From Sphingomonas sp. H160509 (GTDB taxonomy: Bacteria; Pseudomonadota; Alphaproteobacteria; Sphingomonadales; Sphingomonadaceae), in NCBI RefSeq assembly GCF_024124765.2, contig NZ_JAMXSR020000005.1, positions 1-45,830 of the forward strand: DNA of 45,830 nucleotides. Direction: 5' to 3'. Made by a program: the position numbers and the translations under genes. The notes beneath the pieces are model-generated. The model was not told the origin of the DNA. It did no database searches and saw only the letters and a list, made by a program, of their open reading frames with translations. Position 1 is the stretch's first letter; every line of letters begins with the position of its first letter. Below, in pieces: positions 7,938-15,253 of the stretch.

Positions 7938-8023
7938 TTTCGAGAACCCCGTCACGTTCTCTTTTTTTCGATCGATTCCGAGAACGCCTGCGCTGTCTCG
8001 CCTGCCGTCCTAATCGGGAATGG
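7938..8023. repeat. dyad recombination-like site 8 (long, two-part)
   Basis: Core GTTCTC...TTCGATCGATTCC...GAGAAC (TTCTC 7957 to GAGAA 7984, 28 bp). A hairpin TTTCGAGAAC/GTTCTC stands immediately left (7938-7961), and the second pair CCGTCC/GGGAATGG begins about 47 bp after the core start. The whole block aligns over ~90 bp with site 11. Confidence 0.7.
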
Positions 8024-8102
8024 GACTCGATGACCTATTTTCCAATTCGTTCAGGCACCTATGGTAGAGACACGATCAACACCTAGCGCTGCCGGAGCAA
8101 AA

Positions 8103-9512
8103 ATGATCTCGACACGCCGCGAAACTATTGTGGGGCTGGGTACTCTGCTCGCTTTGGGCACACGTGCCGAAGCGGCTCCGTCCGTTACCGCGAGTTTTGA
8201 GGGAAGGCAGATTTCAGCGGGTGAGAACCGCCCCGGTGTGCCAATGGGCAGCACGAATGACGCGCTGCTGGCCTTCTATCACCTGCGCCTCCCGCCGGAC
8301 CAGATTGCGGGCAAACTGAAACTGCCGAGCGCGGAGGTTGAACGGCGAACCAATGCGCTGGTGCAAGAAGGTTTGGCCCGACGACTGCCTAATGGGCAGG
8401 CTCGTCCAACTGCCCTTGTCGTGACTAGGGCCGAACAGCCGCGTTTCCTATACGCCCAACACAGCGTCGTACGCGCCGCTGCCGACGCTATCGGTACCAT
8501 CCTTCCCGTCGTGCGCCGTCGTTATGCGACGCTCCCCGGCTTCGCCCACGTACCTTTCGCCGATGCATCGCTTCTCGTGCTGAGCGACGGGTTGCTCGAT
8601 AACTGGCAGATCAACCGGGTTGAGGAGGGATACATTAAGGTGTTGCGGCCCCAACGTGGAGGAGGGCGCTACTACTATGCCGTTTTCGAGACGCGTCCTG
8701 GCGATCCGGTCGAGTCATTCGGCATCTACGGCAACCATGGGCAGGGTGTTGGTGATACGACACTCTCTCTTTACGGAAATCAACGCTACAGCGGACCTAC
8801 CAATCTGGTCACGCTTGAGCCCGGTGACCTCACTAGCCGGTTCGGCTTTCCACCCGGCACCGGTGTGCAAGCGGCACAGGAAGAATTGGTCGGTGACCTC
8901 TTGCAGCGCTGGCGTGACCCTTCCGCTCCGGTGAACAAAGCGAGGGCTGCTGGACTTCGCTCCCTCGGACTCCTCGCGGCGAACGGGCGAACGGCCATAC
9001 CCGTGCTGGGGCCTGCCGATGATGCTGGGCTGGATGCGATGGCCGCTGCATTTGCACCATCGCTCCTTGCTATCCTTGAAAAGCACCGGTCGGCGCTGGA
9101 AGCGCAGTATCGCAACTCGCCCTATGCTGCCGAGGGGGTGAGCTTTCCCGAATATTTCATCTGGTGGTATCACGTGTTCTACACGGACGTAACGAACGAA
9201 CTCGCGCTCCGGAGGATGATCGTCATGCCGCGCAATGGGACACTGACCTACTTGGTCACGAGCCGACCGGCGCGGTGTCGCAACCTAACGGTTACGATAG
9301 CCGGTATCGACATTATTCCTTCCCATTTCAGCGTTCGGGACGGGTTTCGGGAAGGCTCATGCTTTCCCGATTTACCATCCTTACGAGAAAGGCTGGTCGA
9401 GAGTAGCTATCTCCTTGCGACCGGCGCGAGCAGGTATCCCGAGTTGTGGAATTCAAAAGTGCGGCTTCTTCTTGCCCCGGCGCAACGTCTTAGCCGCTAC
9501 CCAGATGAATAG
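8103..9512 (+). CDS. exported hypothetical protein whose 3' end runs through a dyad site
   Basis: About 469 residues from ATG 8103, giving a twin-arginine-like start (MISTRRETIVGLGTLLALGTRAEAA) and thus an exported protein. An earlier in-frame ATG (8061) would bury the signal. Residues near 60-100 look like a small winged-helix-like helical module (LPSAEVERRTNALVQEGLARRL). The main part (LPVVRRRYATLPGFAHVPFADASLLVLSDGLLDNWQINRVEEGYI) is unknown to me. From about 9315 the codons are those of site 9, and the ORF then overlaps the opposing gene at 9453, so the native C-terminus was probably lost or replaced by recombination. Confidence 0.6.
   Translation: MISTRRETIVGLGTLLALGTRAEAAPSVTASFEGRQISAGENRPGVPMGSTNDALLAFYHLRLPPDQIAGKLKLPSAEVERRTNALVQEGLARRLPNGQARPTALVVTRAEQPRFLYAQHSVVRAAADAIGTILPVVRRRYATLPGFAHVPFADASLLVLSDGLLDNWQINRVEEGYIKVLRPQRGGGRYYYAVFETRPGDPVESFGIYGNHGQGVGDTTLSLYGNQRYSGPTNLVTLEPGDLTSRFGFPPGTGVQAAQEELVGDLLQRWRDPSAPVNKARAAGLRSLGLLAANGRTAIPVLGPADDAGLDAMAAAFAPSLLAILEKHRSALEAQYRNSPYAAEGVSFPEYFIWWYHVFYTDVTNELALRRMIVMPRNGTLTYLVTSRPARCRNLTVTIAGIDIIPSHFSVRDGFREGSCFPDLPSLRERLVESSYLLATGASRYPELWNSKVRLLLAPAQRLSRYPDE
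9317..9392. repeat. dyad recombination-like site 9, inside a reading frame
   Basis: Core TTCCC...TTTACCATCC...GAGAA (9364-9389, 26 bp) is preceded by TTCCCATTTC and a GGGTTTCGGGAA arm that forms a hairpin with GCTTTCCCGA. The core centre is ATCC rather than GATC. The tail AAGGCTGGTCGA matches site 2. Confidence 0.6.
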
Positions 9513-9731
9513 GATCATAGCGAAAAGAGCTATGCCACCCATTGCCACGATCTGGACCCAGAAGATGGTCGGAGAGCCGCCTACCGTCGCCCCATGCGCT
9601 CCTTCTCCTGAATTCAGCGCCCTTGTGATCCAGGCGATGCTGCCGACCAAGATCGTCAAGGCAACAAGGTTCATCGTCAGTCGTGGATGACGCGAGAAAA
9701 ATCCATCTTGGGTGGCAGGCCGATCGTTCAT
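9453..9731 (-). CDS. two-helix small membrane protein, cassette cargo
   Basis: About 92 residues from ATG 9731 (MNDRPATQ...). Membrane segments lie around residues 16-36 (MNLVALTILVGSIAWITRAL) and 52-75 (FWVQIVAMGGIALFAMILFIWV), with a basic tail RRGKKK suggesting an N-in/C-in hairpin. An upstream ATG at 9746 is possible. The 3' end overlaps the tail of the opposing 483-codon frame by 60 bases, supporting the view that the latter's C-terminus is not native. Function unknown. Confidence 0.6.
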   Translation of the reverse strand: MNDRPATQDGFFSRHPRLTMNLVALTILVGSIAWITRALNSGEGAHGATVGGSPTIFWVQIVAMGGIALFAMILFIWVAAKTLRRGKKKPHF

Positions 9732-9810
9732 ACGTCGATCGTACATACTGTTAGTAAACGATCAGCTACCCAAACAGCCCTGACAAACAGCGACGGCGGA
9801 GGGAACGCAA

Positions 9811-9879
9811 TTCCCACTTCTCGATCGATTGCGAGAACGCCGGTGGCTTCCCGCTGACGGTTCCTTTGCGAGAAACAAG
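9811..9879. repeat. dyad recombination-like site 10 (long, two-part)
   Basis: Core TTCCC...TCTCGATCGATTGC...GAGAA (9811-9837, 27 bp); second pair GGTTCC/GCGAGAAAC begins 46 bp after the core start. Confidence 0.7.
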
Positions 9880-10004
9880 ATTGCCTGCTTAAGCCCGCTA
9901 GCGAAGATAATTTGGGTCGTGACATCAGGACCCCGCCAAAACATGCTGAAAGCGTATATTAACTTCACGTCGCTAACTCACGTCCGGGTAAAATTGGGCG
10001 TCCT

Positions 10005-10619
10005 ATGCATCTCGATTATAGCGACATTACCGATCGGATTTCCGAGGCTCCACGGTGGTGGCTTGATGGCGTCCCACGCTATTGTGAATTCTCGCCGGAT
10101 CAAGTTTCTATTTACGCAAAAGAGGCAGCTTTGCTTCTAATCGAAGGGCAGAACCCCGAAGGCCGGTTCGAGGTCGGTGTTTCTTCACCTTCATTTACAT
10201 TTCGTACCAGTTTACGTGCTTCGCTCGTCGCGTATGGCGAACTTTATATTGGCGATCCGCCAAATTACAAAGGCCGGGCTACGCCGCATATGAGCACGGG
10301 AACAGTTAGCGTTATACAATATTGGAGAATGGACGATCGTTTCGGGTGGAAGCGGGACAGCACTTTTGAAGTCCGCATGCTGGATGATGATTCAGACACG
10401 CCCCTTCTACCAAACTACGTGGCCCTAGCGAGGAATCAGGCGGGGCCGGCGTGGGAGACAGCTATTACAGCACGAGATGCGCTGACGCTTCGTAGTATGT
10501 TAGCCAGCGTGGGTTGTCCTCTTTGTGATGAAGCAGCACAGCTGCTGATTATGAAATCCCTAACGGCTCAACTCGACCGAGAGCTGGGGCGTATCTGGTC
10601 CGAAATTGTGGTAAAATAA
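10005..10619 (+). CDS. hypothetical protein, cassette cargo
   Basis: 204 residues, soluble, no signal peptide. Notable blocks are ISEAPRWWLDGVPRYCEF near the start, a β-rich middle (GRFEVGVSSPSFTFRTSLRASLVAYGELYIG) and CPLCDEAAQLL near the C-terminus, a CxxC that could bind metal. The protein resembles immunity- or contact-system-associated hypothetical proteins in general character, but I cannot name a family. The ribosome site is weak. It is the only gene between sites 10 and 11. Confidence 0.6.
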   Translation: MHLDYSDITDRISEAPRWWLDGVPRYCEFSPDQVSIYAKEAALLLIEGQNPEGRFEVGVSSPSFTFRTSLRASLVAYGELYIGDPPNYKGRATPHMSTGTVSVIQYWRMDDRFGWKRDSTFEVRMLDDDSDTPLLPNYVALARNQAGPAWETAITARDALTLRSMLASVGCPLCDEAAQLLIMKSLTAQLDRELGRIWSEIVVK

Positions 10620-10656
10620 CGAGAACCACACGACCTGCACACGGAGGTCAACAGTT

Positions 10657-10765
10657 CTCGTTTCACCGAACGAGACGGGTTTCGGGAAAGCCTGCGCTTT
10701 CCCGTTTCATGATCGATTCCGAGAACGCCTGCGCCGGCTCGCTGGCCGTTCCCTTTTGGGAATGG
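10657..10765. repeat. dyad recombination-like site 11 (longest copy)
   Basis: The block contains CTCGTT/AACGAG (10657-10674), a perfect 9-bp stem CGGGAAAGC-CTGC-GCTTTCCCG (10683-10704), the core TTCCC...ATGATCGATTCC...GAGAA (10699-10725, 27 bp) and the second pair CCGTTCCC/GGGAATGG (10746-10765). The palindromic spacer GCCTGCGCCGGCTCGCTGGC lies between. Confidence 0.7.
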
Positions 10766-10836
10766 TGAGTTGGGCACGAAGTTGTCCAGCCGAGACTTAA
10801 CCCGGAAATAATCTGCCGGTTCTATCGGCATTGAAC

Positions 10837-11136
10837 ATGATCGATCGCCAAACGAGAGCAAGCGCGTCAGCGGTCCTCAGCGGATCCTTGGTTTTGGCCG
10901 TTGTCCTTCTGGGGGAAGGAGGACCGTTCACTTCCGAATGGATATTTCCCGGATTGCTCATGCTATTCAACGGTTGGGCTGTGACCTTCAACTTGCTGAC
11001 CTTCGCTATCGGCCGCAGCGAGGAGGCGTTTACGGTCAACCATATGAACGATGGTGACGAGCCCGACCGTCCAATGTCACCTCGGCTAACAACCGCAGTA
11101 ATGGCCGTTTTTGGATCAACGGCGCGGTTTTGCTAG
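10837..11136 (+). CDS. two-helix small membrane protein, cassette cargo
   Basis: About 99 residues from ATG 10837. Hydrophobic segments lie at about residues 12-30 (SAVLSGSLVLAVVLLGEG) and 38-60 (WIFPGLLMLFNGWAVTFNLLTFAI), followed by a charged tail. The layout (two helices separated by a short GPFTSEW loop) resembles other small membrane proteins carried on cassettes. Function unknown. It shares the interval between sites 11 and 12 with the lipoprotein gene at 11287. Confidence 0.5.
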   Translation: MIDRQTRASASAVLSGSLVLAVVLLGEGGPFTSEWIFPGLLMLFNGWAVTFNLLTFAIGRSEEAFTVNHMNDGDEPDRPMSPRLTTAVMAVFGSTARFC

Positions 11137-11286
11137 CAACCGTCACCGGCTGAAACGCAACTTTGCGGTTTTAGTATAAGCAGATCAATCCTCGAATTTT
11201 ATCACCTCCGAGTGGTGAGTTTCATAATATATTATTTACCGATACTTCATAATACTTGAAAATGCTCAAAATATCATAGAGGCAAT

Positions 11287-11625
11287 ATGCGCTTATTTTT
11301 TATCTTGGCCTCCATTCTAGCCTCTTCTTGTAGTTCTACTGGCTATTCGTCTGCCGATCGCCAAGTAAGTGACTGCTTTGCTATGTCGATCGTCTACAAA
11401 AATATGGCAGAATTCACGAATGCGCCATCGGAACAAAAAAGATCTATGGAAGTCTTAAACCGCCACTACACCAGCGTCTTTCAAAATACCGTTGCAAGAC
11501 TTAGCGAAAAAGATGGAGACGTGAACGGCTACAGCGCAATGACGAAAAAGACTATGAGGCAGGTTGCGGACGCACCTTTGGAATGGAAGGACCGGTTCAT
11601 TAACTGCGCACCGCAGCGGACATAA
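11287..11625 (+). CDS. small lipoprotein, cassette cargo
   Basis: 112 residues with a lipobox ending SSC (about residue 16) after a hydrophobic start. The mature part has an early Cys (VSDCFAMSIVY) and a late Cys (RFINCAPQ) with helices between, like the lipoprotein at 2397. GAGGC lies just before the ATG in an AT-rich leader. Function unknown. Confidence 0.65.
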   Translation: MRLFFILASILASSCSSTGYSSADRQVSDCFAMSIVYKNMAEFTNAPSEQKRSMEVLNRHYTSVFQNTVARLSEKDGDVNGYSAMTKKTMRQVADAPLEWKDRFINCAPQRT

Positions 11626-11710
11626 TCCTTAACGCAGCCCCTTCTCGATGGCCGCTTTGCTTACACCTATCGTAAAAGCAGTCCATCCGCATTTGTCTCC
11701 AACCCGGTGA

Positions 11711-11738
11711 TTCCCGAAATTCGATCGAGATTTGGGAA
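11711..11738. repeat. dyad recombination-like site 12 (cleanest short copy)
   Basis: 28 bp: TTCCC-GAAAT-TCGATCGA-GATTT-GGGAA. Eleven of 14 base pairs are symmetric about the central AT of TCGATCGA, as in a serine-recombinase crossover site. The tail AAGCCGGACCGATA matches other copies. Confidence 0.75.
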
Positions 11739-11806
11739 AGCCGGACCGATAAAAACGCACAAATGCAGGCATTGACGGCACACTCGGCAATCGACAGCTT
11801 AGAGCT

Positions 11807-13312
11807 ATGAAGTACCGTTTTGCACCCGAGACATTCCTGATCCTGCTCAGTGCCTGCGTATTGGCCCCAGCGCTGGCAATTAGCGTCGATTCCCAGCCTG
11901 TACCGGATCAACAGACTAAGCCACTTCCGCTTTCTAAAAACGAACTTATATCGACTGCCGCTGAAGTTATGCGCGCCTCAAAGCAGATTTCCCAGGTCTG
12001 GCCCGGTTACTGGCCTGAAGACCAAGCGTTCATCATCAACGTCGGAGGCATGGGAGCGCTTCTGATCTCTCCAGGTCCGAAGCCTGCATCATTCAAGCCT
12101 CTCTCAGCCAGCGAGCTGCCGCCCGAGATCAAGGGGAAAGCCTTCTTTCACGATGGGGGACTCAGCGATGCGCAGAGGCCTTTCGTCCCTGGTTATCCGA
12201 TTGGGGAGGGGAAGACCGCGATGCTTGTGAATGCGCAAGGTCGAGATGCGGCAAAGACAATGGCGCTTATGTTACACGAGCAATTCCACGTTTATCAACA
12301 AACGGCGTTCAAGGGACGTGAGAAGCAGTTCGTCGACCCCTTAGCCGTGAAAGACAGAGTTGCATTCGCCGCTACCGCCAACGTGGAGCGGGGTATTCTT
12401 GTGGAAGCCTTGAACACAAAATCTGTTGGTAAAAGACGAGACTTGATTGATCAATATTTTTCAGTGCGTCGGGAGCGAGAGCGCACGGTAAACCCTGATG
12501 TAGTAAAGGTCGAACAAGGTTTTGAACGATTGGAGGGAACGGCTAGGTACGCAGAAGATGTAAGCTTTGTTGCCATCAGCGGCGGCGATCAATTAGCTAT
12601 AAAGCGAGCATTGGTGAGTCAGCTCAAGGAAAAGCTGGCAACTAAGGGTGCCTATACCTCTACTTGGTTTCAAAGCCGCAATTATAGTACGGGAGCGGCT
12701 CTCACTTACTTGATAAGCTATTATAACGCGAGAGACTGGCGGACTAAAATCGAGGGCGGCGCCAAGCTCGACGCGTTGCTAGAGTCTCTCAACGGGCCCG
12801 TTCCCGCACGGCGAGCGGCGAAGCTGGCTAAGGCGGCGCGGCTGCACTTCGGCTATGAAGCCATGCGCCGCGACCTCGAACCGACCATCCGTTTGGCCGA
12901 AAAATCCGAGCTCAAGAGTGTGCCGGAGTTTCTTGCTCTTGACGCCTATCAGGTTGTTTTTGAGCCCGGCGCTGAAGGAGCTGGCGCGGACTCGGGCTTT
13001 AGCGCGAGGAACATGGCCGATCTCGGACCTACCACAACGGCATTGCCGCAGGCGATGGTCTTCAACGTGGCCGGTTCTTCGTTTTCGCTTACCGCTCGGG
13101 ATCGGCCCGTGCTCATTGAGTTCCGGCGTTTTACGGTACTTCTTCCCAGCATGCCTCAGATCGACGGAATCGGCGCCTTATCGCCGGGCGAACATCATTT
13201 AAAAAAGCTACGCGTGTTTACTACCGGCTACGAGTTGAAGGTAGACGCGCCGGTGACGGTTAAGGTCGAACCTCACCGCTTGGTCGTCCGCTTAGGCAGC
13301 GCGAACTCCTAA
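11807..13312 (+). CDS. secreted putative zinc metallopeptidase, cassette cargo
   Basis: 501 residues with a signal peptide (hydrophobic LILLSACVLAPALA). About residues 160-166 read MLHEQFHVYQQ, an HExxH zinc motif in a hydrophobic helix. Some 80 residues later FERLEGTARYAEDVSF supplies an acidic residue suitable as third ligand, as in gluzincins. A β-rich C-terminal domain follows (VFNVAGSSFSLTARDRPVLIEFRRFTVLLPSMP). I infer an exported zinc-dependent hydrolase; the family is not recognised and HExxH alone is not proof. It is the last gene before the right end of the element. Confidence 0.6.
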   Translation: MKYRFAPETFLILLSACVLAPALAISVDSQPVPDQQTKPLPLSKNELISTAAEVMRASKQISQVWPGYWPEDQAFIINVGGMGALLISPGPKPASFKPLSASELPPEIKGKAFFHDGGLSDAQRPFVPGYPIGEGKTAMLVNAQGRDAAKTMALMLHEQFHVYQQTAFKGREKQFVDPLAVKDRVAFAATANVERGILVEALNTKSVGKRRDLIDQYFSVRRERERTVNPDVVKVEQGFERLEGTARYAEDVSFVAISGGDQLAIKRALVSQLKEKLATKGAYTSTWFQSRNYSTGAALTYLISYYNARDWRTKIEGGAKLDALLESLNGPVPARRAAKLAKAARLHFGYEAMRRDLEPTIRLAEKSELKSVPEFLALDAYQVVFEPGAEGAGADSGFSARNMADLGPTTTALPQAMVFNVAGSSFSLTARDRPVLIEFRRFTVLLPSMPQIDGIGALSPGEHHLKKLRVFTTGYELKVDAPVTVKVEPHRLVVRLGSANS

Positions 13313-13392
13313 GCTTGAGCGCTGAATGCACCGTCCCAGCCGCATGTGATGAAAGCGCCGCACTGGTAAGAACAATCCGCTTCTAACGACCT

Positions 13393-13419
13393 TTCCCATT
13401 TCTCGATCGATTCCGAGAA
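13393..13419. repeat. dyad recombination-like site 13, next to the right end
   Basis: TTCCC...TCTCGATCGATTCC...GAGAA, 27 bp, 20 bp before the right inverted repeat. Together with site 1 beside the left end it brackets the cargo. Confidence 0.7.
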
Positions 13420-13438
13420 TCCCGCACCGCTCCGCAAC

Positions 13439-13486
13439 GTGCCATTTATCGCTGACAGACCGTGCCAATTAGCGCTGATATCTACA
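13439..13486 (-). repeat. right terminal inverted repeat
   Basis: It reads outward CTGACAGACCGTGCCAATTA then GCGCTGATATCTACA, the complement of the left end except for one missing base. The inner part (GTGCCATTTATCG) is a degenerate copy of the left end's TAAATGTCACC block. Confidence 0.8.
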
Positions 13487-13493
13487 ACCAAGG
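13487..13493. repeat. right target-site duplication ACCAAGG
   Basis: A perfect direct copy of 1548-1554 directly outside the right inverted repeat. Confidence 0.75.
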
Positions 13494-13524
13494 CGTCGAA
13501 TTGAAGCCTCATTAAACGACCGTT

Positions 13525-13998
13525 TTATGAAGCTGGAACCGTTGAACCAGAGCTTTGCCCGAGTGTCGCCTTTGGTCGCGACACCGGCACCCAGCGACAT
13601 TGCATTGCGGAATAGGTGTCGTGGCCTGTAGCCGGGGCATCGCCAGGGCGGGCCGCTGATGTATCGTCGTACATCATCCGACGTTCTTGCATCCGACAGG
13701 CCGCGTCGAAGTCTTCCGCCGTGCCAATCGCAGCCGCGAAGGTAACAATTAGAAAGACTGTGCCGACAACAGCGAGCGGCGTTGCAACGATCCAGCGTAG
13801 GCGTTGATCTAAGGTAGGTCGCACGTCGAGTTGATAGAATGCGAACGCTGCCGAGGCGATCAAGAAACCTCCCCATGCTAGGCCGGATCGGTTCGCATGA
13901 GGGAAAAGGGGTTGAAGGCAGAAGGCGAGAATGATTCCCGCCATCGCTAGCCCTCCGGTACGGGCCTTGAACGTGTCCGCGTTTGCAACTTCACTCAT
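13525..13998 (-). CDS. multi-helix membrane protein, unknown
   Basis: 157 residues. Hydrophobic segments lie near residues 16-32, 39-57 and 68-90 (GLAMAGIILAFCLQ; GGFLIASAAFAFYQL; WIVATPLAVVGTVFLIVTFAAAIG). A soluble tail follows with two Cys (DAACRMQ, AMQCRW) that may bond. A strong GGAGGT precedes the ATG. It lies just outside the 11.9-kb element and ends close to its right flank. Not recognised. Confidence 0.6.
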   Translation of the reverse strand: MSEVANADTFKARTGGLAMAGIILAFCLQPLFPHANRSGLAWGGFLIASAAFAFYQLDVRPTLDQRLRWIVATPLAVVGTVFLIVTFAAAIGTAEDFDAACRMQERRMMYDDTSAARPGDAPATGHDTYSAMQCRWVPVSRPKATLGQSSGSTVPAS

Positions 13999-14159
13999 AT
14001 TTGTACCTCCGTGGACGAAAATGCGGCATGATCCAGAAGTTACAAGAGCAAAACAACAAGATGCATTTTGTATTTTGCTATTAATTGTAAGTCGTCGCGC
14101 AAACGGTTTGCCTTACGCAACAAACGTACATTCTGAACATTGTCCAATTATACTTTAGT

Positions 14160-14520
14160 TTCTATCCGCAAATTGTTGGTTTTGAGTAGGGCTGGCGCAT
14201 CCCTACGGGACCGTGGCCCCTAGTCGCTTCGCTCCCCAAGCCCCTGCGGGTCTTGGCCCTTCGGGTTTGGACCCACTTGCGGGTGCCGGCGTCGCTGGCA
14301 GATCGGCGTTGCCGATCGGGCTGCGGCACGGTCGGGGGTGTAATCTTCTCTCTATGTGATGTGGTAGTTTGGCATGGGTGCGCGCCGGGCCTCAAGGATG
14401 CACGGCACCTCCAATTTGCTTCGCAAATCGGTTCCTCCGTGCCCCGCTTCGCGGCCGCTTCGCGGTCCTTGACCCCCGACGCCGGAGCCCATGCCGTTTG
14501 GTCACTTCACAAAACGAGAA
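14160..14520. other. structured non-coding spacer
   Basis: No credible gene is seen. It holds several strong hairpins: GGGTC...GACCC around TTGGCCCTTCGGG (14248-14273), a long stem GCACGG...CCGTGC enclosing ATTTGC/GCAAAT (14400-14442), and tandem CCGCTTCGCGG copies (14444-14466). Part of it (14211-14278) is repeated at 41721-41788. It could be an origin or a terminator cluster; nothing decides between them. Confidence 0.5.
14211..14278 (+). repeat. ~66-bp direct repeat, copy 1
   Basis: Starts CCGTGGCCCCTAGTCGCTTC and ends GGGTTTGGACCCACT. A near-identical copy lies at 41721-41788 in the same orientation. Both sit in non-coding spacers upstream of a small plasmid gene. Confidence 0.75.
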
Positions 14521-14530
14521 GGAGAACCAG

Positions 14531-14752
14531 ATGCATATCAAATTGTTCAGAGCGTTGAAGGCGGCTAATGTGTCAGACGACGCAGCAGCCGAGGTTGTGG
14601 AAGCTATTGAGGAGTATATCGCGGTGAAGGTGCAGGAAGCGAATAAGGGCCTAGAAAGCAAACTCACGGCGCAGACGTGGGTAATCGGCTCTGTCGGTTT
14701 CGTCCTCGCGATTATCGGACTAGCGCCGGGCTTCATCAAACTGTTCCAGTAA
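14531..14752 (+). CDS. coiled-coil protein with C-terminal membrane anchor (DUF1640-like)
   Basis: 73 residues from ATG 14531, with GGAGAA 4-9 bases upstream. A helical, charged N-terminal part (LFRALKAANVSDDAAAEVVEAIEEYIAVKVQEANKGLESKL) reads as a coiled coil. A C-terminal membrane segment follows (WVIGSVGFVLAIIGLAPGFIKLF). This resembles small DUF1640/CCDC90-like membrane-tethered coiled-coil proteins often found on plasmids and phages. Role unknown. Confidence 0.65.
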   Translation: MHIKLFRALKAANVSDDAAAEVVEAIEEYIAVKVQEANKGLESKLTAQTWVIGSVGFVLAIIGLAPGFIKLFQ

Positions 14753-15118
14753 GTCCCGAGGGGGAGGCTTCGGCCTATCCCTTTTTTTGTGTCGCTCGAT
14801 CGGCAGCATTGCCGGTCGCTTCTACGAAGCAAGGCAGACCGGCCAGACCGGGCGCGATCTATCAAAGGTTGGCCCTCGCCATGCTCCCCATGCTCCGCCT
14901 GGTCTTCGACTAGGCGTGCGCGTGGGTCCGCGTGGCTCCGGTCCCGGCTTCGCCGCTTTTGACAGATCGCACCCGGCCCGGCTGATCGGTTGGCGTCGGG
15001 ACGAAGGGCGTCTTTTACGCCCCCTCGCCCTTCGGTCGATGGGTTCTCCTTCGCCTGCGGCGCGCGTCGAACAAAGGGCGGTGCAGGCAGAAGGGGGGTA
15101 AATGTCACCGGCCGAGGC

Positions 15119-15131
15119 TTGCACAGTGCAA
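15119..15131. promoter_or_regulatory. KorB-operator-like palindrome 1
   Basis: TTGCACAGTGCAA within the perfect 19-bp palindrome GGCTTGCACAGTGCAAGCC, about 135 bp upstream of the module A promoter. Twelve such sites are seen in the window. Confidence 0.65.
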
Positions 15132-15253
15132 GCCCAGCTAGGAGGCGATCGTTACCGGCAGGGGGGGTCTAATTCACACTGGGGGGGGTCCTGATTCACA
15201 CCGGCAAAGGGGGGTAAATGTCACCGCCCGAGAGTAAATAAAAACGCCGCTAA

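Larger units (their letters stand above)
1555..13486. mobile_element. 11.9-kb transposon-like unit with resolvase and gene-cassette array
   Basis: The unit has ~50-bp inverted ends (TGT...ACA outer bases), a 7-bp direct duplication outside, a serine resolvase next to the left end, and a cargo of small unrelated genes separated by 13 dyad sites. No transposase is encoded, so movement would need one in trans. Outer bases TG/CA, a duplication in the 4-8 bp range and a GGGGTAAATGTCACC block inside the left end recall IS21-like or Tn7/Tn402-like ends, but the family is not established. Cargo base composition looks lower in GC than the surrounding backbone. Confidence 0.7.

Noticed and set aside
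2180..13419. Classical integron with attC sites
   Set aside because: No tyrosine integrase is present, and the sites lack the paired RYYYAAC/GTTRRRY boxes in the right order; isolated matches near 10769 occur in reversed order and look like chance.
2180..13419. XerC/XerD pdif modules
   Set aside because: Cores do not resemble dif (no AT-rich 11-6-11 layout ending TTATG..); arms are TTCYC/GRGAA with central GATC.
2180..13419. CRISPR array
   Set aside because: Repeats are imperfect, spaced by whole genes and not by 30-40-bp spacers; no cas genes.
1555..13486. Tn3-family transposon
   Set aside because: Ends start TGT rather than GGGG, duplication is 7 bp rather than 5, and no tnpA is present; a resolvase alone is not enough.
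15093..15225. Iteron origin of replication at the G-run repeats
   Set aside because: Spacing (68, 20, 28 bp) is irregular, the module is present three times, and the initiator here is RepC, which normally uses an origin in its own gene.
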